Source of the DNA: Sphingomonas sp. TREG-RG-20F-R18-01
GTDB taxonomy: Bacteria; Pseudomonadota; Alphaproteobacteria; Sphingomonadales; Sphingomonadaceae
Length of the DNA stretch: 64,000 nt
Reading direction: 5' to 3'
NCBI RefSeq assembly: GCF_022662475.1
Contig: NZ_JAKNQQ010000002.1
Span: 62,001 to 126,000 of the forward strand
Shown: one piece after another, positions 43,652 to 52,576 of the stretch
Layout of the letters: each line of letters opens with the position of its first letter
How positions within the stretch are numbered: position 1 is the first letter of the stretch
Made by a program: the position numbers and the translations under genes
Notes under the pieces: generated by a model
Database searches by the model: none
What the model saw: only the letters and a program-made list of their open reading frames with translations
Told to the model about the DNA's origin: nothing

Positions 43652-44997
43652 CCCGGCATGCCGTCGTTCCCGCCTATCTGCTCGCCTGCCTGTTGCTGGG
43701 GGGTGCCAATGCCGCGGGATTCCTGCCGAACCTGCTGCTCCAGATCGCGGCGCTCCCGCTGATCGGCTGGTCGCTGTGGCAATTGCTGCAGCAAGCCCCC
43801 GCCCCTTCGAGCCGTGCGGCGATCGGGCTGCTCGGGCTATTGGTGCTGCTGATGGTGCTTCAGCTGGTCCCGTTGCCGCCAGCGATATGGACGCTGCTGC
43901 CCGGGCGCGGCCCGGTCGCGCAAGGCTATCGCCTGCTCGGCCTCCCGTTGCCGTGGCTGCCGCTGACGCTCGCGCCCGAAGGCGCGGTGGCGAACCTCCT
44001 GTGGCTGCTGCCGGCGTTTGCGAGCTTTCTCGCGGTCGTGGCCCTGGGGGCGTTTCGCGGGCGCTGGATTGCCGGGGTGCTGGTCGGGGTGACCATGCTG
44101 TCGGTCGCGGTCGGCGCGCTCCAGGTCATCGGCGGGTCAGGCAGCGGCCTTTACTTCTACAAGATCACCAATGCCAACCAAGCCGTCGGGTTTTTTGCCA
44201 ACAGCAACCATACCGCCACGTTGATGCTGGCATGCATTCCCTTTCTGGCAGCCCTTCAAGCCGCGCTGCTGAAGCGCAGCGGCTCGCGGAGCGGGTCGGC
44301 CATCCGGCTGATGGCTGGCGGCGCGTTTGCCATCATCGTCGTCGGACTGGCGATAAACATGTCGCTGGCCGGCATTGGCCTCGGTGTTCCGGTCGCCCTT
44401 GCCAGTTGGCTCGTCTTCGGGCGGCAGCGTCCGAATATCCGAAAGGCCCTTGTCGTCGCGACGACACTCGTCTCCCTGGCCGCGCTGGCGGTCATCGTCG
44501 TCGGGCCGTTCGGCAACAACCTGGTCGGCGTGCAACAGGTCAATGTCGAGCAGTCGCGACAGGTGTCGTTTGCCCGGACGTTGCATGCGGCGCAGAGCTA
44601 TCTGCCGATCGGATCTGGCGTGGGGAGCTTCCAGCCGGTCTATCATACGCAGGAACCACTTTCAGCGGTCAGCACGACGTACATGAATCACGCCCATAGC
44701 GACTGGATCGAGCTGTTGCTCGAGACGGGGGTTGTCGGCATCGCGCTGGCGGTGGCGTTTATGCTGTGGTGGATCCTTCGCGCGCGCACCATCTGGCGGG
44801 CCGAAGAGCGCGACTATTTCGCGCAGGCCGCGGTGATCGCCAGCGCCGCCATGCTGCTGCACAGCATGGTCGACTACCCGTTGCGCACTGCGGCGCTGTC
44901 GGCGGTATTCGCCATCTGCGTTGGTTTGATGTCCGGCGTACGGCCCTATGTGCGGCGTGCACGCGTCGAGACTACCGCACGGCACCTCAGCCTATAG
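43648..44997 (+). CDS. O-antigen ligase/polymerase family membrane protein (Wzy_C)
   Basis: A 449-residue polytopic protein with about 11-12 hydrophobic helices. The periplasmic loop carries YMNHAHSDWIELLLETGVVG, matching the WaaL/Wzy_C hallmark (H-x-H-S-D followed by a Gly-ended helix). It either polymerises repeat units or ligates them to an acceptor; the two cannot be told apart by sequence alone. ATG overlaps the preceding stop (ATGA). Its stop directly abuts the stop of the convergent glycosyltransferase (44997/44998), leaving no room for a terminator between them. Confidence 0.88.
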   Translation: MTRHAVVPAYLLACLLLGGANAAGFLPNLLLQIAALPLIGWSLWQLLQQAPAPSSRAAIGLLGLLVLLMVLQLVPLPPAIWTLLPGRGPVAQGYRLLGLPLPWLPLTLAPEGAVANLLWLLPAFASFLAVVALGAFRGRWIAGVLVGVTMLSVAVGALQVIGGSGSGLYFYKITNANQAVGFFANSNHTATLMLACIPFLAALQAALLKRSGSRSGSAIRLMAGGAFAIIVVGLAINMSLAGIGLGVPVALASWLVFGRQRPNIRKALVVATTLVSLAALAVIVVGPFGNNLVGVQQVNVEQSRQVSFARTLHAAQSYLPIGSGVGSFQPVYHTQEPLSAVSTTYMNHAHSDWIELLLETGVVGIALAVAFMLWWILRARTIWRAEERDYFAQAAVIASAAMLLHSMVDYPLRTAALSAVFAICVGLMSGVRPYVRRARVETTARHLSL

Positions 44998-46125
44998 TCA
45001 GGCCGTCGCGGGCCGCTTGGTCGCGGACGCGATAGCATCGAGATAGCGCGCTTCGACGACGGAGACGTCGAACTCGCGTTCGGCGATCTCGCGGCTTCGA
45101 CGTCCCATGGCCGCGAGCGCCGCCGGGTCCAGCGCGAGCAACGCCAGCATCGCGTCTGCCAGCGACCGGGCGTCGCGCGGCGCGCACAGGAATGCATTCT
45201 CCCCGGCGCGGGCGATTTCCGTGCAGCCGGGGACGTCCGTGGCGATCAGCGGGCGCCCCATCGCCGCCCCTTCCAGCAAGGAGCGCGGCATGCCTTCGCG
45301 ATAGGAGGGCAGCACCACGGCGGTCGCGCTCGCCAGATAGGGTCGCACGTCGGCAGCCTCGCCGAGATAGCGCAGGATTCCTTCCTCTTCCCAGCGATCG
45401 ACCATCGCCCGGTCAATCGCCGTGCGGTTCTGCACATCCAGAAAACCGAGCAGCTGGAACTGCGCGTCCGGCCGGGACGCACGGACGATCCGGGCGGCAT
45501 CGGCGAACTCTACCACCCCCTTGTCGCGCAAGAGGCGCGCGACCATCAGGAAAACGGGATGACTTGGTTGGCCGGCCGGATCGGGGACGAACTGGCCGAG
45601 GTCGATCCCCGACCCCGGCAGCAGCTTCGCCTTCTCGCGCCGTACCAGGCGCTGCGCAACGAACAGGTCGCAATCGTGCCGGTTCTGGAAGAACACCGTC
45701 GCGGATCGCGCGAGCGCGGTCCGGTACAGCATTTCCACCACGCGCGTCAGCAGCCCGACCTTGATGAAGGCGGTGCCAAGGCCCGAGATGTTGTTGATGA
45801 CCGGAATCCCCAGCGCGTTCGCCGCCAGCGATCCATAGACGTTGGGCTTGATCGTCCAGCCGAGAAACGCGACCGGCCGGATCCGGCGCAGGATGCGCCA
45901 ATATTGCGCTGCCAGCTTCAGGTCGTTGAACGGGGACAGCCCCTTGCTGTCGATTTCGACAGGAATATGGCGCACGCCCATCGCAACGAGCGCGTCGCTA
46001 TGGGCGTCACGCGGTGCCAGCGCGATGACCTCGAACCCGGCCTGCTGTAACCGAACGATCAGATTCCGACGGAAATTGACGAGATTCCAGCTCGTATTGA
46101 TCGACAGAACGATGGGTTGGTTCAT
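44998..46125 (-). CDS. Glycosyltransferase family 4
   Basis: A 375-residue GT-B enzyme. The N-terminal domain begins IVLSINTSWNLVNFRRNLI with a WTIKPNVYGSLAA and INNISGLGTAF motif typical of PglA/WbpV-like bacillosamine or HexNAc transferases. The C-terminal nucleotide-sugar domain holds LLPGSGIDL, FLMVARLLRDKGV and the E-x7-E motif (SYREGMPRSLLEGAAMG). It should extend a lipid-linked saccharide on the cytoplasmic face. The ATG at 46125 is chosen over 46164. The only gene on this strand between two + strand polymerase-type genes. Confidence 0.9.
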   Translation of the reverse strand: MNQPIVLSINTSWNLVNFRRNLIVRLQQAGFEVIALAPRDAHSDALVAMGVRHIPVEIDSKGLSPFNDLKLAAQYWRILRRIRPVAFLGWTIKPNVYGSLAANALGIPVINNISGLGTAFIKVGLLTRVVEMLYRTALARSATVFFQNRHDCDLFVAQRLVRREKAKLLPGSGIDLGQFVPDPAGQPSHPVFLMVARLLRDKGVVEFADAARIVRASRPDAQFQLLGFLDVQNRTAIDRAMVDRWEEEGILRYLGEAADVRPYLASATAVVLPSYREGMPRSLLEGAAMGRPLIATDVPGCTEIARAGENAFLCAPRDARSLADAMLALLALDPAALAAMGRRSREIAEREFDVSVVEARYLDAIASATKRPATA

Positions 46126-46236
46126 CAAGGTGCCAAGATTGAGGACGTTGTCCGGGCGAGCCATATCGGCTAGGCGGCTTTTTGACGAGCGTCTTCCGCG
46201 TGATCACGCGGCCTCCTGCACCTGTGAACGGCGATC

Positions 46237-47289
46237 ATGCTTCCCTATTGGTTACTTTTCGGACTATGGTTGGCGGGAACCTTCAACTTCACGCGTTCGT
46301 CCCAAACGTCCTCCAGCCGGCATGCGTTCGTGGTCGCAACGGTGCTGACCGCCTTGATGATCGGGCTACGGTATCAGGTCGGCGGCGATTGGGAGCCGTA
46401 TCTCGGCATCTACAACAACATTTACTTCCAGCCGCTCATCCCCGCGCTGGGGTTGAGCGATCCGGGCTATGCCCTGCTCAACTGGCTCGCGGCGCAGGCC
46501 GACACGGGCATCTGGTTCGTCAACCTTTCCTGCGCCATTCTCTTTGTCGGCGGTGTCGGCCGCCTTGCGTCGCGGCAACCCCAGCCCTGGCTCGCGATGC
46601 TGGTTGCGGTGCCGTATTTCATCATCGTCGTGGCGATGGGATATACCCGGCAAGCCGCCGCGATCGGCATCGTCTGCTTCGCCGTGGCGGATGCCAACGA
46701 GCGCACCATCATCCGGACGGTGATCCTGATCGGCGTCGCTGCGCTGTTCCACAAGACCGCGCTGCTGATGCTGCCGCTGGCGCTCGGCCCGATCGCCTTG
46801 CGCAAGATTCTGACCACGATCGTCGGCGTGATCCTTTTCGCAGCGCTGTTCGTCCTGCTGCTACGCGATCAATCTAATGCGCTCATTACTAACTACGCGC
46901 AAAGCAATTACGATTCGCAAGGCGCCGGTATTCGCATAGCGATGAACGTTCTAGCGGGCGCACTGTTTCTCCTCTTACGCAAGCGCATGGAACTCAGCCC
47001 ATATCAGCAAAGTTTCTGGCTGCTGAACGCGCTCCTGAGCTTTGTATCTGTCATAGCGCTGCTAAATCTTTCAGCATCCTCTGGGGTTGATCGTGTTTCT
47101 TTATTTTTAATACCGTTACAGATGGTCGCACTATCGCAACTCCCGCAAGCCCTTGCGACTTCGCGCAAACCGGTCCTGTCTGTGTTGCTTGGAGTAGTAT
47201 CCTATTGCTTTGCGATTCAGTTTGTATGGCTAAACTTCGCTGACAACGCCGTATCCTGGCTCCCGTACAATACAGTTTTGCTTCCCTAA
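46237..47289 (+). CDS. EpsG-family polysaccharide polymerase-like membrane protein
   Basis: A 350-residue protein with about 10 hydrophobic helices. The N-terminal LRYQVGGDWEPYLGIYNN segment is the EpsG signature (R-x-x-x-G-x-D-W/Y-x-x-Y), and the central AMGYTRQAAAIGI loop matches the family (RQ-x-x-A). EpsG proteins act as Wzy-like polymerases. It would polymerise repeat units flipped by the Wzx encoded at 60039. Base composition falls visibly after about 46,860 (28 G+C in 60 bases at 47101-47160), so the 3' half differs from its 5' half. Confidence 0.85.
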   Translation: MLPYWLLFGLWLAGTFNFTRSSQTSSSRHAFVVATVLTALMIGLRYQVGGDWEPYLGIYNNIYFQPLIPALGLSDPGYALLNWLAAQADTGIWFVNLSCAILFVGGVGRLASRQPQPWLAMLVAVPYFIIVVAMGYTRQAAAIGIVCFAVADANERTIIRTVILIGVAALFHKTALLMLPLALGPIALRKILTTIVGVILFAALFVLLLRDQSNALITNYAQSNYDSQGAGIRIAMNVLAGALFLLLRKRMELSPYQQSFWLLNALLSFVSVIALLNLSASSGVDRVSLFLIPLQMVALSQLPQALATSRKPVLSVLLGVVSYCFAIQFVWLNFADNAVSWLPYNTVLLP

Positions 47290-47343
47290 AGGTTTTCAGC
47301 CAAGCCCTAACGGTACTTGAGCGTCGGCGAGCGCTTATCAGGA

Positions 47344-47466
47344 TTACGGCCTGGGATCGTCAAGCGCTTGGCCCAATAGCTTGGCCAACAACCCGCGCCT
47401 CACGCCGACCAGGATGCTAGGGATACGTTGCGCTAGCATCCGACCCACCAGACTGAGCCAACGCCG
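47344..47466 (-). pseudogene. Possible C-terminal remnant of an unidentified gene
   Basis: A 40-codon stretch open to TAA reads RRWLSLVGRM, then LAQRIPSILVGVRRGLLAK and LLGQALDDPRP. It has the amphipathic, basic look of a real protein end but no start codon at its 5' side (a TAG precedes it), and it sits directly after the stop of the 552-aa membrane protein. An internal ATG at 47439 would give only 31 residues. I do not recognise the parent family. It may be left over from replacement of a gene in this part of the locus. Confidence 0.3.
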
Positions 47467-47470
47467 CTAT

Positions 47471-49129
47471 CTACCCCAGCGCAGACGGGCCGGTGTGCTG
47501 AAGATCGTTTCTCGCGGGATCGGCCAAATCCGCTTTGGCCGAACGAGCGAGCGCCCAAGCTATACCGACCAAAATAGCCGCTTGGATGCCGTATCCGGTC
47601 CAACTCGTCCACAAGCCGTAATGCATGAAATACAACTGCTTCGGAAAGTCCTCCAAGCTTGCGAACGCGCCGCCCGACCACGGAACGATCGTTAATGGAA
47701 GCCAGAACTGCGCCATTACAAACGTCGATACCAACAGCACTACATTTCGGCCGTTACGATTGAACCTTCCCAAGACGATCGCCGCAAGCGTTACAAGTAT
47801 AGGCCATATCGTCGTCAAAAAGCGCGGCTCTCCGACCAAACCAAATGGGAGGGTGAAACATAGAACGGCAACGATCGCTCCTCCCATATGCCGTGCTTCC
47901 GAGGCAATCTTTGGCCATTCCACGGCGCTGAAGATGGCCAATGCACCCCAAAATGCACTTAGACTTACAAAGGGTAAGAAGACCTTTCCGACCGCTGGCA
48001 TTCCGGAAAGGCGCGCCAACACGAATATACTACTGGGATTGGCAACGTGCGGGTTAGAAATAACCCGCACACCCAGCCAAGAAACCAAGACGATAAATAC
48101 TGCACAGCATATCGCCGTGATCCTACGCGCATCCACCTTTAATGGCAGAATGCCCGTTCTTACCAACGGTACCACTAAGATTATCATAGCTAGTATCATC
48201 AGCAGAAACGATGGCACGGCCGTAATGCCTTGTTGCACGATTAAGCACGGATCCTTTAGCGAATGACTCGCCTGTGCTTTCGCTGCGAGCGATGCGGGCA
48301 GGTAACTCGCGATATTGATCGGCCCCGACAGGGCAACACATGCCTGGTGCGACGCTGGGATGGCACAGATCGCCGAAAAAATAGCGACCCCAGCAATGAT
48401 CCATAACCCAACTTTCAATGTATTCTTGCCAAATTGGTACTCCGCTGAATATGGCGACGCCGGGTCATACGGCCGATTAGGCATAAACATACAGAGAATA
48501 GCGCCAGTAATTGAGAGTGTGGGCCAGCAGAATGCGCCAATAATGGACAGAATTGATACTGCAAATTTAGAACGTTTCAGATAAGTTAGCAGCAACATAG
48601 CCGCTAAAAACAGCGCAACTGGATCGGTCAACACCGGATAAAACATAGTCTGCTTCGAAAACTCGAAGCTCATAAACATTCCGGCAAACCCGAACCATCT
48701 GCTGATCACCGTAAGCTTGAGTATGTTGCAGATACTGCGCCATACTTCCGTCAGTCCGACGCACATTAACCCGTTCAGTATCGCAAAGCCGAGGATGATA
48801 TCCCTGTTTGCCATGTCGCTGCTAAAAAGCAGCAACCCTTGGCGTACCAAAAATGCTGGAAGGATACGCTGGGCATAATAGGTTCCCAGAGTGGTCGAGA
48901 AACCTGTGTGCCCCATGTTTCGGACAAGGTCGGCATAAATCACGCCGTCCCAGCCTAGCCCGCCACTCACCGGGACGTGCTCCCCTAGAAACCAACTTGC
49001 CAAGACCACGGCGACCACAATGACGGTCATCATGCGATGCGCCGGGGCGGCATCCTGAAATATCCCGAACCACGCTGCGCCTGCTGCGGGAAATGGTTTC
49101 CGATCCGGACCCCCGGCGTTTTCGGTCAT
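47471..49129 (-). CDS. Polytopic membrane protein, possible GT-C glycosyltransferase
   Basis: A 552-residue protein with about 11-12 hydrophobic helices and no family I can name securely. After the first helix (TVIVVAVVLASWFLG) the loop reads GLGWDGVIYADLVRN and GTYYAQRILPAFLVR. An acidic residue in the first extracytoplasmic loop (Asp61, Asp67) followed by a Tyr-Tyr/Arg-Leu-Pro segment resembles GT-C enzymes that use polyprenyl-phosphate sugars. It closes a minus-strand run with GtrA and GtrB-like genes, which supports a Gtr(type)-like transferase role. The gene is lower in GC than its neighbours (28 of 60 at 48601-48660). A GTG at 49162 is an alternative start. Confidence 0.72.
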   Translation of the reverse strand: MTENAGGPDRKPFPAAGAAWFGIFQDAAPAHRMMTVIVVAVVLASWFLGEHVPVSGGLGWDGVIYADLVRNMGHTGFSTTLGTYYAQRILPAFLVRQGLLLFSSDMANRDIILGFAILNGLMCVGLTEVWRSICNILKLTVISRWFGFAGMFMSFEFSKQTMFYPVLTDPVALFLAAMLLLTYLKRSKFAVSILSIIGAFCWPTLSITGAILCMFMPNRPYDPASPYSAEYQFGKNTLKVGLWIIAGVAIFSAICAIPASHQACVALSGPINIASYLPASLAAKAQASHSLKDPCLIVQQGITAVPSFLLMILAMIILVVPLVRTGILPLKVDARRITAICCAVFIVLVSWLGVRVISNPHVANPSSIFVLARLSGMPAVGKVFLPFVSLSAFWGALAIFSAVEWPKIASEARHMGGAIVAVLCFTLPFGLVGEPRFLTTIWPILVTLAAIVLGRFNRNGRNVVLLVSTFVMAQFWLPLTIVPWSGGAFASLEDFPKQLYFMHYGLWTSWTGYGIQAAILVGIAWALARSAKADLADPARNDLQHTGPSALG

Positions 49130-49181
49130 TGGGCTGAGGTCTCTCTGGGCAGGGGGAGTCACTGGAACTGGAAGCGATCAA

Positions 49182-50504
49182 TTACGGCTTGATACATCCC
49201 TGCATCGTCAGCTCGACCAGCGTATCGACCATATAATCCAGTCGCTGCGCATCGATCCCGGGCCACACGCCCAGCCAGAACGAATCCTCCATGATCTTGT
49301 CGGTATGCGTCAGGTCGCCGTGAACGCGGTACGCGACGTCGCGGAACGCCGGCTGCTTGGTCAGATTGCCCGCGAACAGCAGGCGGGTGCCGACCTTGCG
49401 TTCCTCCAGCGTCCGCGTCAGCGTGTTGCGGTCGATCCCGCTGCCGTCGCGGATCGTCAGCAGATAGCCGAACCAGCTCGGCTCGGTGCCCTTGGTCGGG
49501 ACCGGGAGATGGTAATAGGCGTCCATCCCGCGCGCTTTCAGGCGCCGTTCCAGTTCCGCGAAATTCTCGCGCCGACGCGCGATGAAACGGTCGAGCTTGG
49601 TCAGCTGGCTGACCCCGACCGCGGCCTGCATGTCGCTGACCTTCAGATTGTAGCCGACATGGCTGTAGGTGTATTTGTGGTCGTAGCCGCGCGGCAGCTG
49701 GCCGAGGTTCCAGTTGAACCGCTTGTTGCAGGTATTGTCCTTGCCCGGCGCGCAATAGCAGTCGCGCCCCCAGTCGCGGAACGATTCACAGATCTTGGCG
49801 AGCAACGGCGAATTCATCATCACGCCGCCCCCCTCGCCCATCGTGATGTGGTGCGCCGGGTAGAAGCTGACCGTGGCGATGTCGCCGAACGTGCCGACAT
49901 GCTGCCCGCCGACGGTCGCCCCGAAGGCGTCGCAGCAATCCTCGATCAGATACAGGCCGTGCTGCTTGCACAGCGCCGCCACGCGCGCGACGTCGAACGG
50001 GTTGCCGAGCGAATGCGCGATCATCACCGCGCGGGTCTTGTCGGTGATCGCGGCCTCGAGCAGGTCGACATCGACGTTGTGGGTCTCGATATCGACGTCG
50101 ACGAACACCGGGATGCAGCCATATTGCACGATCGGCGTGACGGTCGTCGGGAAGCCCGCCGCGACGGTGATCACCTCGTCGCCCGGCTTGAGCGCCTTGT
50201 CGCCGAGCTTCCAGGAGGTCAGCGTCGCGAACGCCAGCAGGTTGGCGGCCGATCCGGAGACGGTCAGCTTGGCGAACTTGCGGTCGAACCGCTCGGCCAG
50301 CTCGCGCTCGAACCGCTCGGCGTAGCGGCCGGCGGTTAGCCACATGTCGAGCGAGGCGTCGACGAGATGCGCGCAATCCTCCGCGTCCATCACCTTGCCC
50401 GACGGCGGGATGTAGGTCTCGCCCGGGACGAACGGCGCAACGGGTTGCGCGTCGAAGAATTCGCGCGCGCGCTGGAGGATGTCGGCGCGGAGATGATCGG
50501 TCAT
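49182..50504 (-). CDS. rfbH: CDP-4-dehydro-6-deoxyglucose 3-dehydrase (RfbH/DdhC, E1)
   Basis: PMP- and [2Fe-2S]-dependent enzyme removing the C3 hydroxyl of CDP-4-keto-6-deoxyglucose; 440 residues, aminotransferase fold I. The catalytic Lys of aminotransferases is replaced by His218 in [13 protein letters not shown], the diagnostic change for this dehydrase. The iron-sulfur set Cys191, Cys249, Cys251 and Cys259 fits C-x57-C-x1-C-x7-C exactly. The start at 50504 overlaps the preceding GT2 stop (ATGA). Reduction needs an E3-type reductase (DdhD/AscD), which is not encoded in this window. Confidence 0.95.
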   Translation of the reverse strand: MTDHLRADILQRAREFFDAQPVAPFVPGETYIPPSGKVMDAEDCAHLVDASLDMWLTAGRYAERFERELAERFDRKFAKLTVSGSAANLLAFATLTSWKLGDKALKPGDEVITVAAGFPTTVTPIVQYGCIPVFVDVDIETHNVDVDLLEAAITDKTRAVMIAHSLGNPFDVARVAALCKQHGLYLIEDCCDAFGATVGGQHVGTFGDIATVSFYPAHHITMGEGGGVMMNSPLLAKICESFRDWGRDCYCAPGKDNTCNKRFNWNLGQLPRGYDHKYTYSHVGYNLKVSDMQAAVGVSQLTKLDRFIARRRENFAELERRLKARGMDAYYHLPVPTKGTEPSWFGYLLTIRDGSGIDRNTLTRTLEERKVGTRLLFAGNLTKQPAFRDVAYRVHGDLTHTDKIMEDSFWLGVWPGIDAQRLDYMVDTLVELTMQGCIKP

Positions 50505-51490
50505 GAGGGCTCTTCTGCTAGGATCGGCGCGCTCGAGCCCTGCGGCTTTTGCGCGGTGAGGTTGATGGTTTCGCGTTCGACGACCATCGGGCCGCGACGC
50601 ACCTGGGCATGGATCGACGTGACATATTCCCCGAGCATCCCGATGAACGCGAGCTGGACGCCGGACAGGAAGAACAGCGATACGATCAGCGTCGTGATGC
50701 CGCGTGGCGCCATGCTCGGATCGAACAGGTAATAGATCACCGCGAACAGCGAGTAGAGGATGCAGATGGCCGCCAGGCCGAAGCCCAGAAAGGTACAGAT
50801 CCGCAGCGGCGCATTGGTGAACGAGAAGATCCCGTTGAGCGCCTGGTCGACCAGGCGCAGCACGTTGTTCTTGGAAATCCCCGACTTGCGGGCCTTCCAG
50901 GTGTAGGGAATGATGACCCGGTTGAACCCGACCGATGCGATCAGGCCGCGGATATAGGGGTAATGGTCGTTGTGCTGGATGACGGCGGACCATACCTTCC
51001 GGTCGATCAGCTGGAACTCGCCGACGTTCACCGGGATGTCGATTTCCGACAGCACCTTGACGAGACGGTAGAAGATCGCGCGACAGGTGCGCAGCAACAG
51101 GCTTTCCTGGCGGTTGACGCGCGCCCCCGCGACCACTTCCGCGCCCGCTTCCCAATGCCGCACGAAATCGACGATCACTTCGGGCGGGTCCTGCAGATCG
51201 ACGGCGAGGAAGACCACCACCGCATCGCCGGTGGCATAGCGCAAGGCGTTGAAATTCGACCGGAAAGGGCCATAGTTGCGGGCGTTCAGGACGACCTTGA
51301 CGCATGGGTCGGCCGCCGCGATCGTGCGCAGGATGGCGGGCGTGGCATCGGCCGAGGCATTGTCGGCAAAGATATGCTCGCGCTCATAGCCCGCGAGCGG
51401 GCCGTCGAACAGGTCGCGGACCGCGCGATAGCAGGCCTCGACATTCTCTTCTTCGTTGAAGCAGGGTGAGACGACGGTGATCTTCTTCAT
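50501..51490 (-). CDS. GtrB/ArnC-like polyprenyl-phosphate glycosyltransferase (GT2)
   Basis: A 329-residue GT-A enzyme. The catalytic domain starts [20 protein letters not shown], with [13 protein letters not shown] and the acidic [12 protein letters not shown] motif. Two C-terminal transmembrane helices follow ([19 protein letters not shown] and [19 protein letters not shown]), then a basic tail. This layout is that of GtrB, DPM1 and ArnC enzymes, which move a sugar from a nucleotide to polyprenyl phosphate. In this run the donor is likely the CDP-dideoxysugar made by its neighbours. It overlaps rfbH by 4 bp; 156 bp separate it from the SDR gene with no feature that I can see. Confidence 0.88.
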   Translation of the reverse strand: MKKITVVSPCFNEEENVEACYRAVRDLFDGPLAGYEREHIFADNASADATPAILRTIAAADPCVKVVLNARNYGPFRSNFNALRYATGDAVVVFLAVDLQDPPEVIVDFVRHWEAGAEVVAGARVNRQESLLLRTCRAIFYRLVKVLSEIDIPVNVGEFQLIDRKVWSAVIQHNDHYPYIRGLIASVGFNRVIIPYTWKARKSGISKNNVLRLVDQALNGIFSFTNAPLRICTFLGFGLAAICILYSLFAVIYYLFDPSMAPRGITTLIVSLFFLSGVQLAFIGMLGEYVTSIHAQVRRGPMVVERETINLTAQKPQGSSAPILAEEPS

Positions 51491-51646
51491 CTCGCGTCGC
51501 TCGCCTTGGAAACCGGCATCGTGCCGACGTTGGAATGAAAGGGCGACTGGCCGACGATCGGCCGCGCCACGGTCCGGTGCTGATGTGCCGCGCTATATCG
51601 ATCGTGCGGGCCGGGCGGAAGCGCGGATATCGCCGCGCGGCGATGC

Positions 51647-52564
51647 TCAGGCGCCATCGAAATGCTCCACGGTCAGCGCCAGACCGGCCGCAAGCGCGGT
51701 GCGCGGCGTCCAGCCCGTTGCCTGGGACAGTCGGTCGACCGCGCCTTCGATATGCATCGGCTGGCCGGGCGCGAAGGGGACCGTGCCGAAGTCGAGCGTG
51801 GCCCCGGGCTGGACGTGATCGCGCAGCCCTTCGACGATCGCGCGGACCGACACGGGCGCGCCGGATGCGAGGTTGAAGATGCCGGTCGCCGCGGGACGGG
51901 TCGCGACCGCCAGCACCGCTTCGGCCGCGTCGTCGATGTACAGATAATCGACTAACTGCGTCCCGGCGGTGAGACGCGGCGACTCGCCGCGGGCCAGCGT
52001 CGCGAGGATGCTCGGGATCAGCCAGTTCGGATTGTCCCCCGGCCCGTAGATCGCGAACAGCCGCAACCAGGCAAAGCCGATCCCGGCCTCCGCCGCGAGC
52101 CGCTGCCCGAGCAATCCGGCGGAGACCTTGGTCGCGCCATACATCGAATTGGGCTGCGGCAGGGTCGCCTCGTCCGTGCGACCGACGGTCTGCCCATATT
52201 CGGCCTGGGAGCCGATCCCGATCACCTTGCGGACGCCCGCGCGTGCGGCCGCCTGCATCAGCCGGCACCATGCCTCCAGCTGGCGCAACTGGTCGGGACC
52301 GTCGCGTTCCGCCCGGGACAGCCCCGCCCAGGCGGCATGGACGACGACATCGGGCCGTTCCTGCCCGAACAGGTGCTCGACCGCGGCGCTGTCGGTGACG
52401 TCCAGCAGGCACTGCGTCAGCGCACCGTCCCGCCCCCCCAAGCCACGCAGCCGCTCGGGATCCGGCCGGCGGGCCACCGCAACGACGCTATGCCCCGCCG
52501 CGAGCGCGGCCCGGCACACCGCCGCGCCGAGGAAGCCCCCCGCCCCTGTTACGATGATCTTCAT
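51647..52564 (-). CDS. NAD-dependent epimerase/dehydratase (SDR), YerF-like candidate
   Basis: A 305-residue extended short-chain dehydrogenase. The NAD(P)-binding motif IIVTGAGGFLGAAV is at residues 3-16, and the catalytic YGATK (Tyr-x3-Lys) follows, with VIGIGSQAEYG supplying the Ser/Thr. The C-terminal half is substrate-binding. It begins 12 bp after the TPP enzyme stop, so the two are coupled. By analogy with Yersinia YerE-YerF, it would reduce the branched-chain CDP-sugar made by that enzyme; alternatively it could be an abequose/paratose synthase-type reductase. The choice rests on context. Confidence 0.85.
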   Translation of the reverse strand: MKIIVTGAGGFLGAAVCRAALAAGHSVVAVARRPDPERLRGLGGRDGALTQCLLDVTDSAAVEHLFGQERPDVVVHAAWAGLSRAERDGPDQLRQLEAWCRLMQAAARAGVRKVIGIGSQAEYGQTVGRTDEATLPQPNSMYGATKVSAGLLGQRLAAEAGIGFAWLRLFAIYGPGDNPNWLIPSILATLARGESPRLTAGTQLVDYLYIDDAAEAVLAVATRPAATGIFNLASGAPVSVRAIVEGLRDHVQPGATLDFGTVPFAPGQPMHIEGAVDRLSQATGWTPRTALAAGLALTVEHFDGA

Positions 52565-52576
52565 GACACGTCCGGC

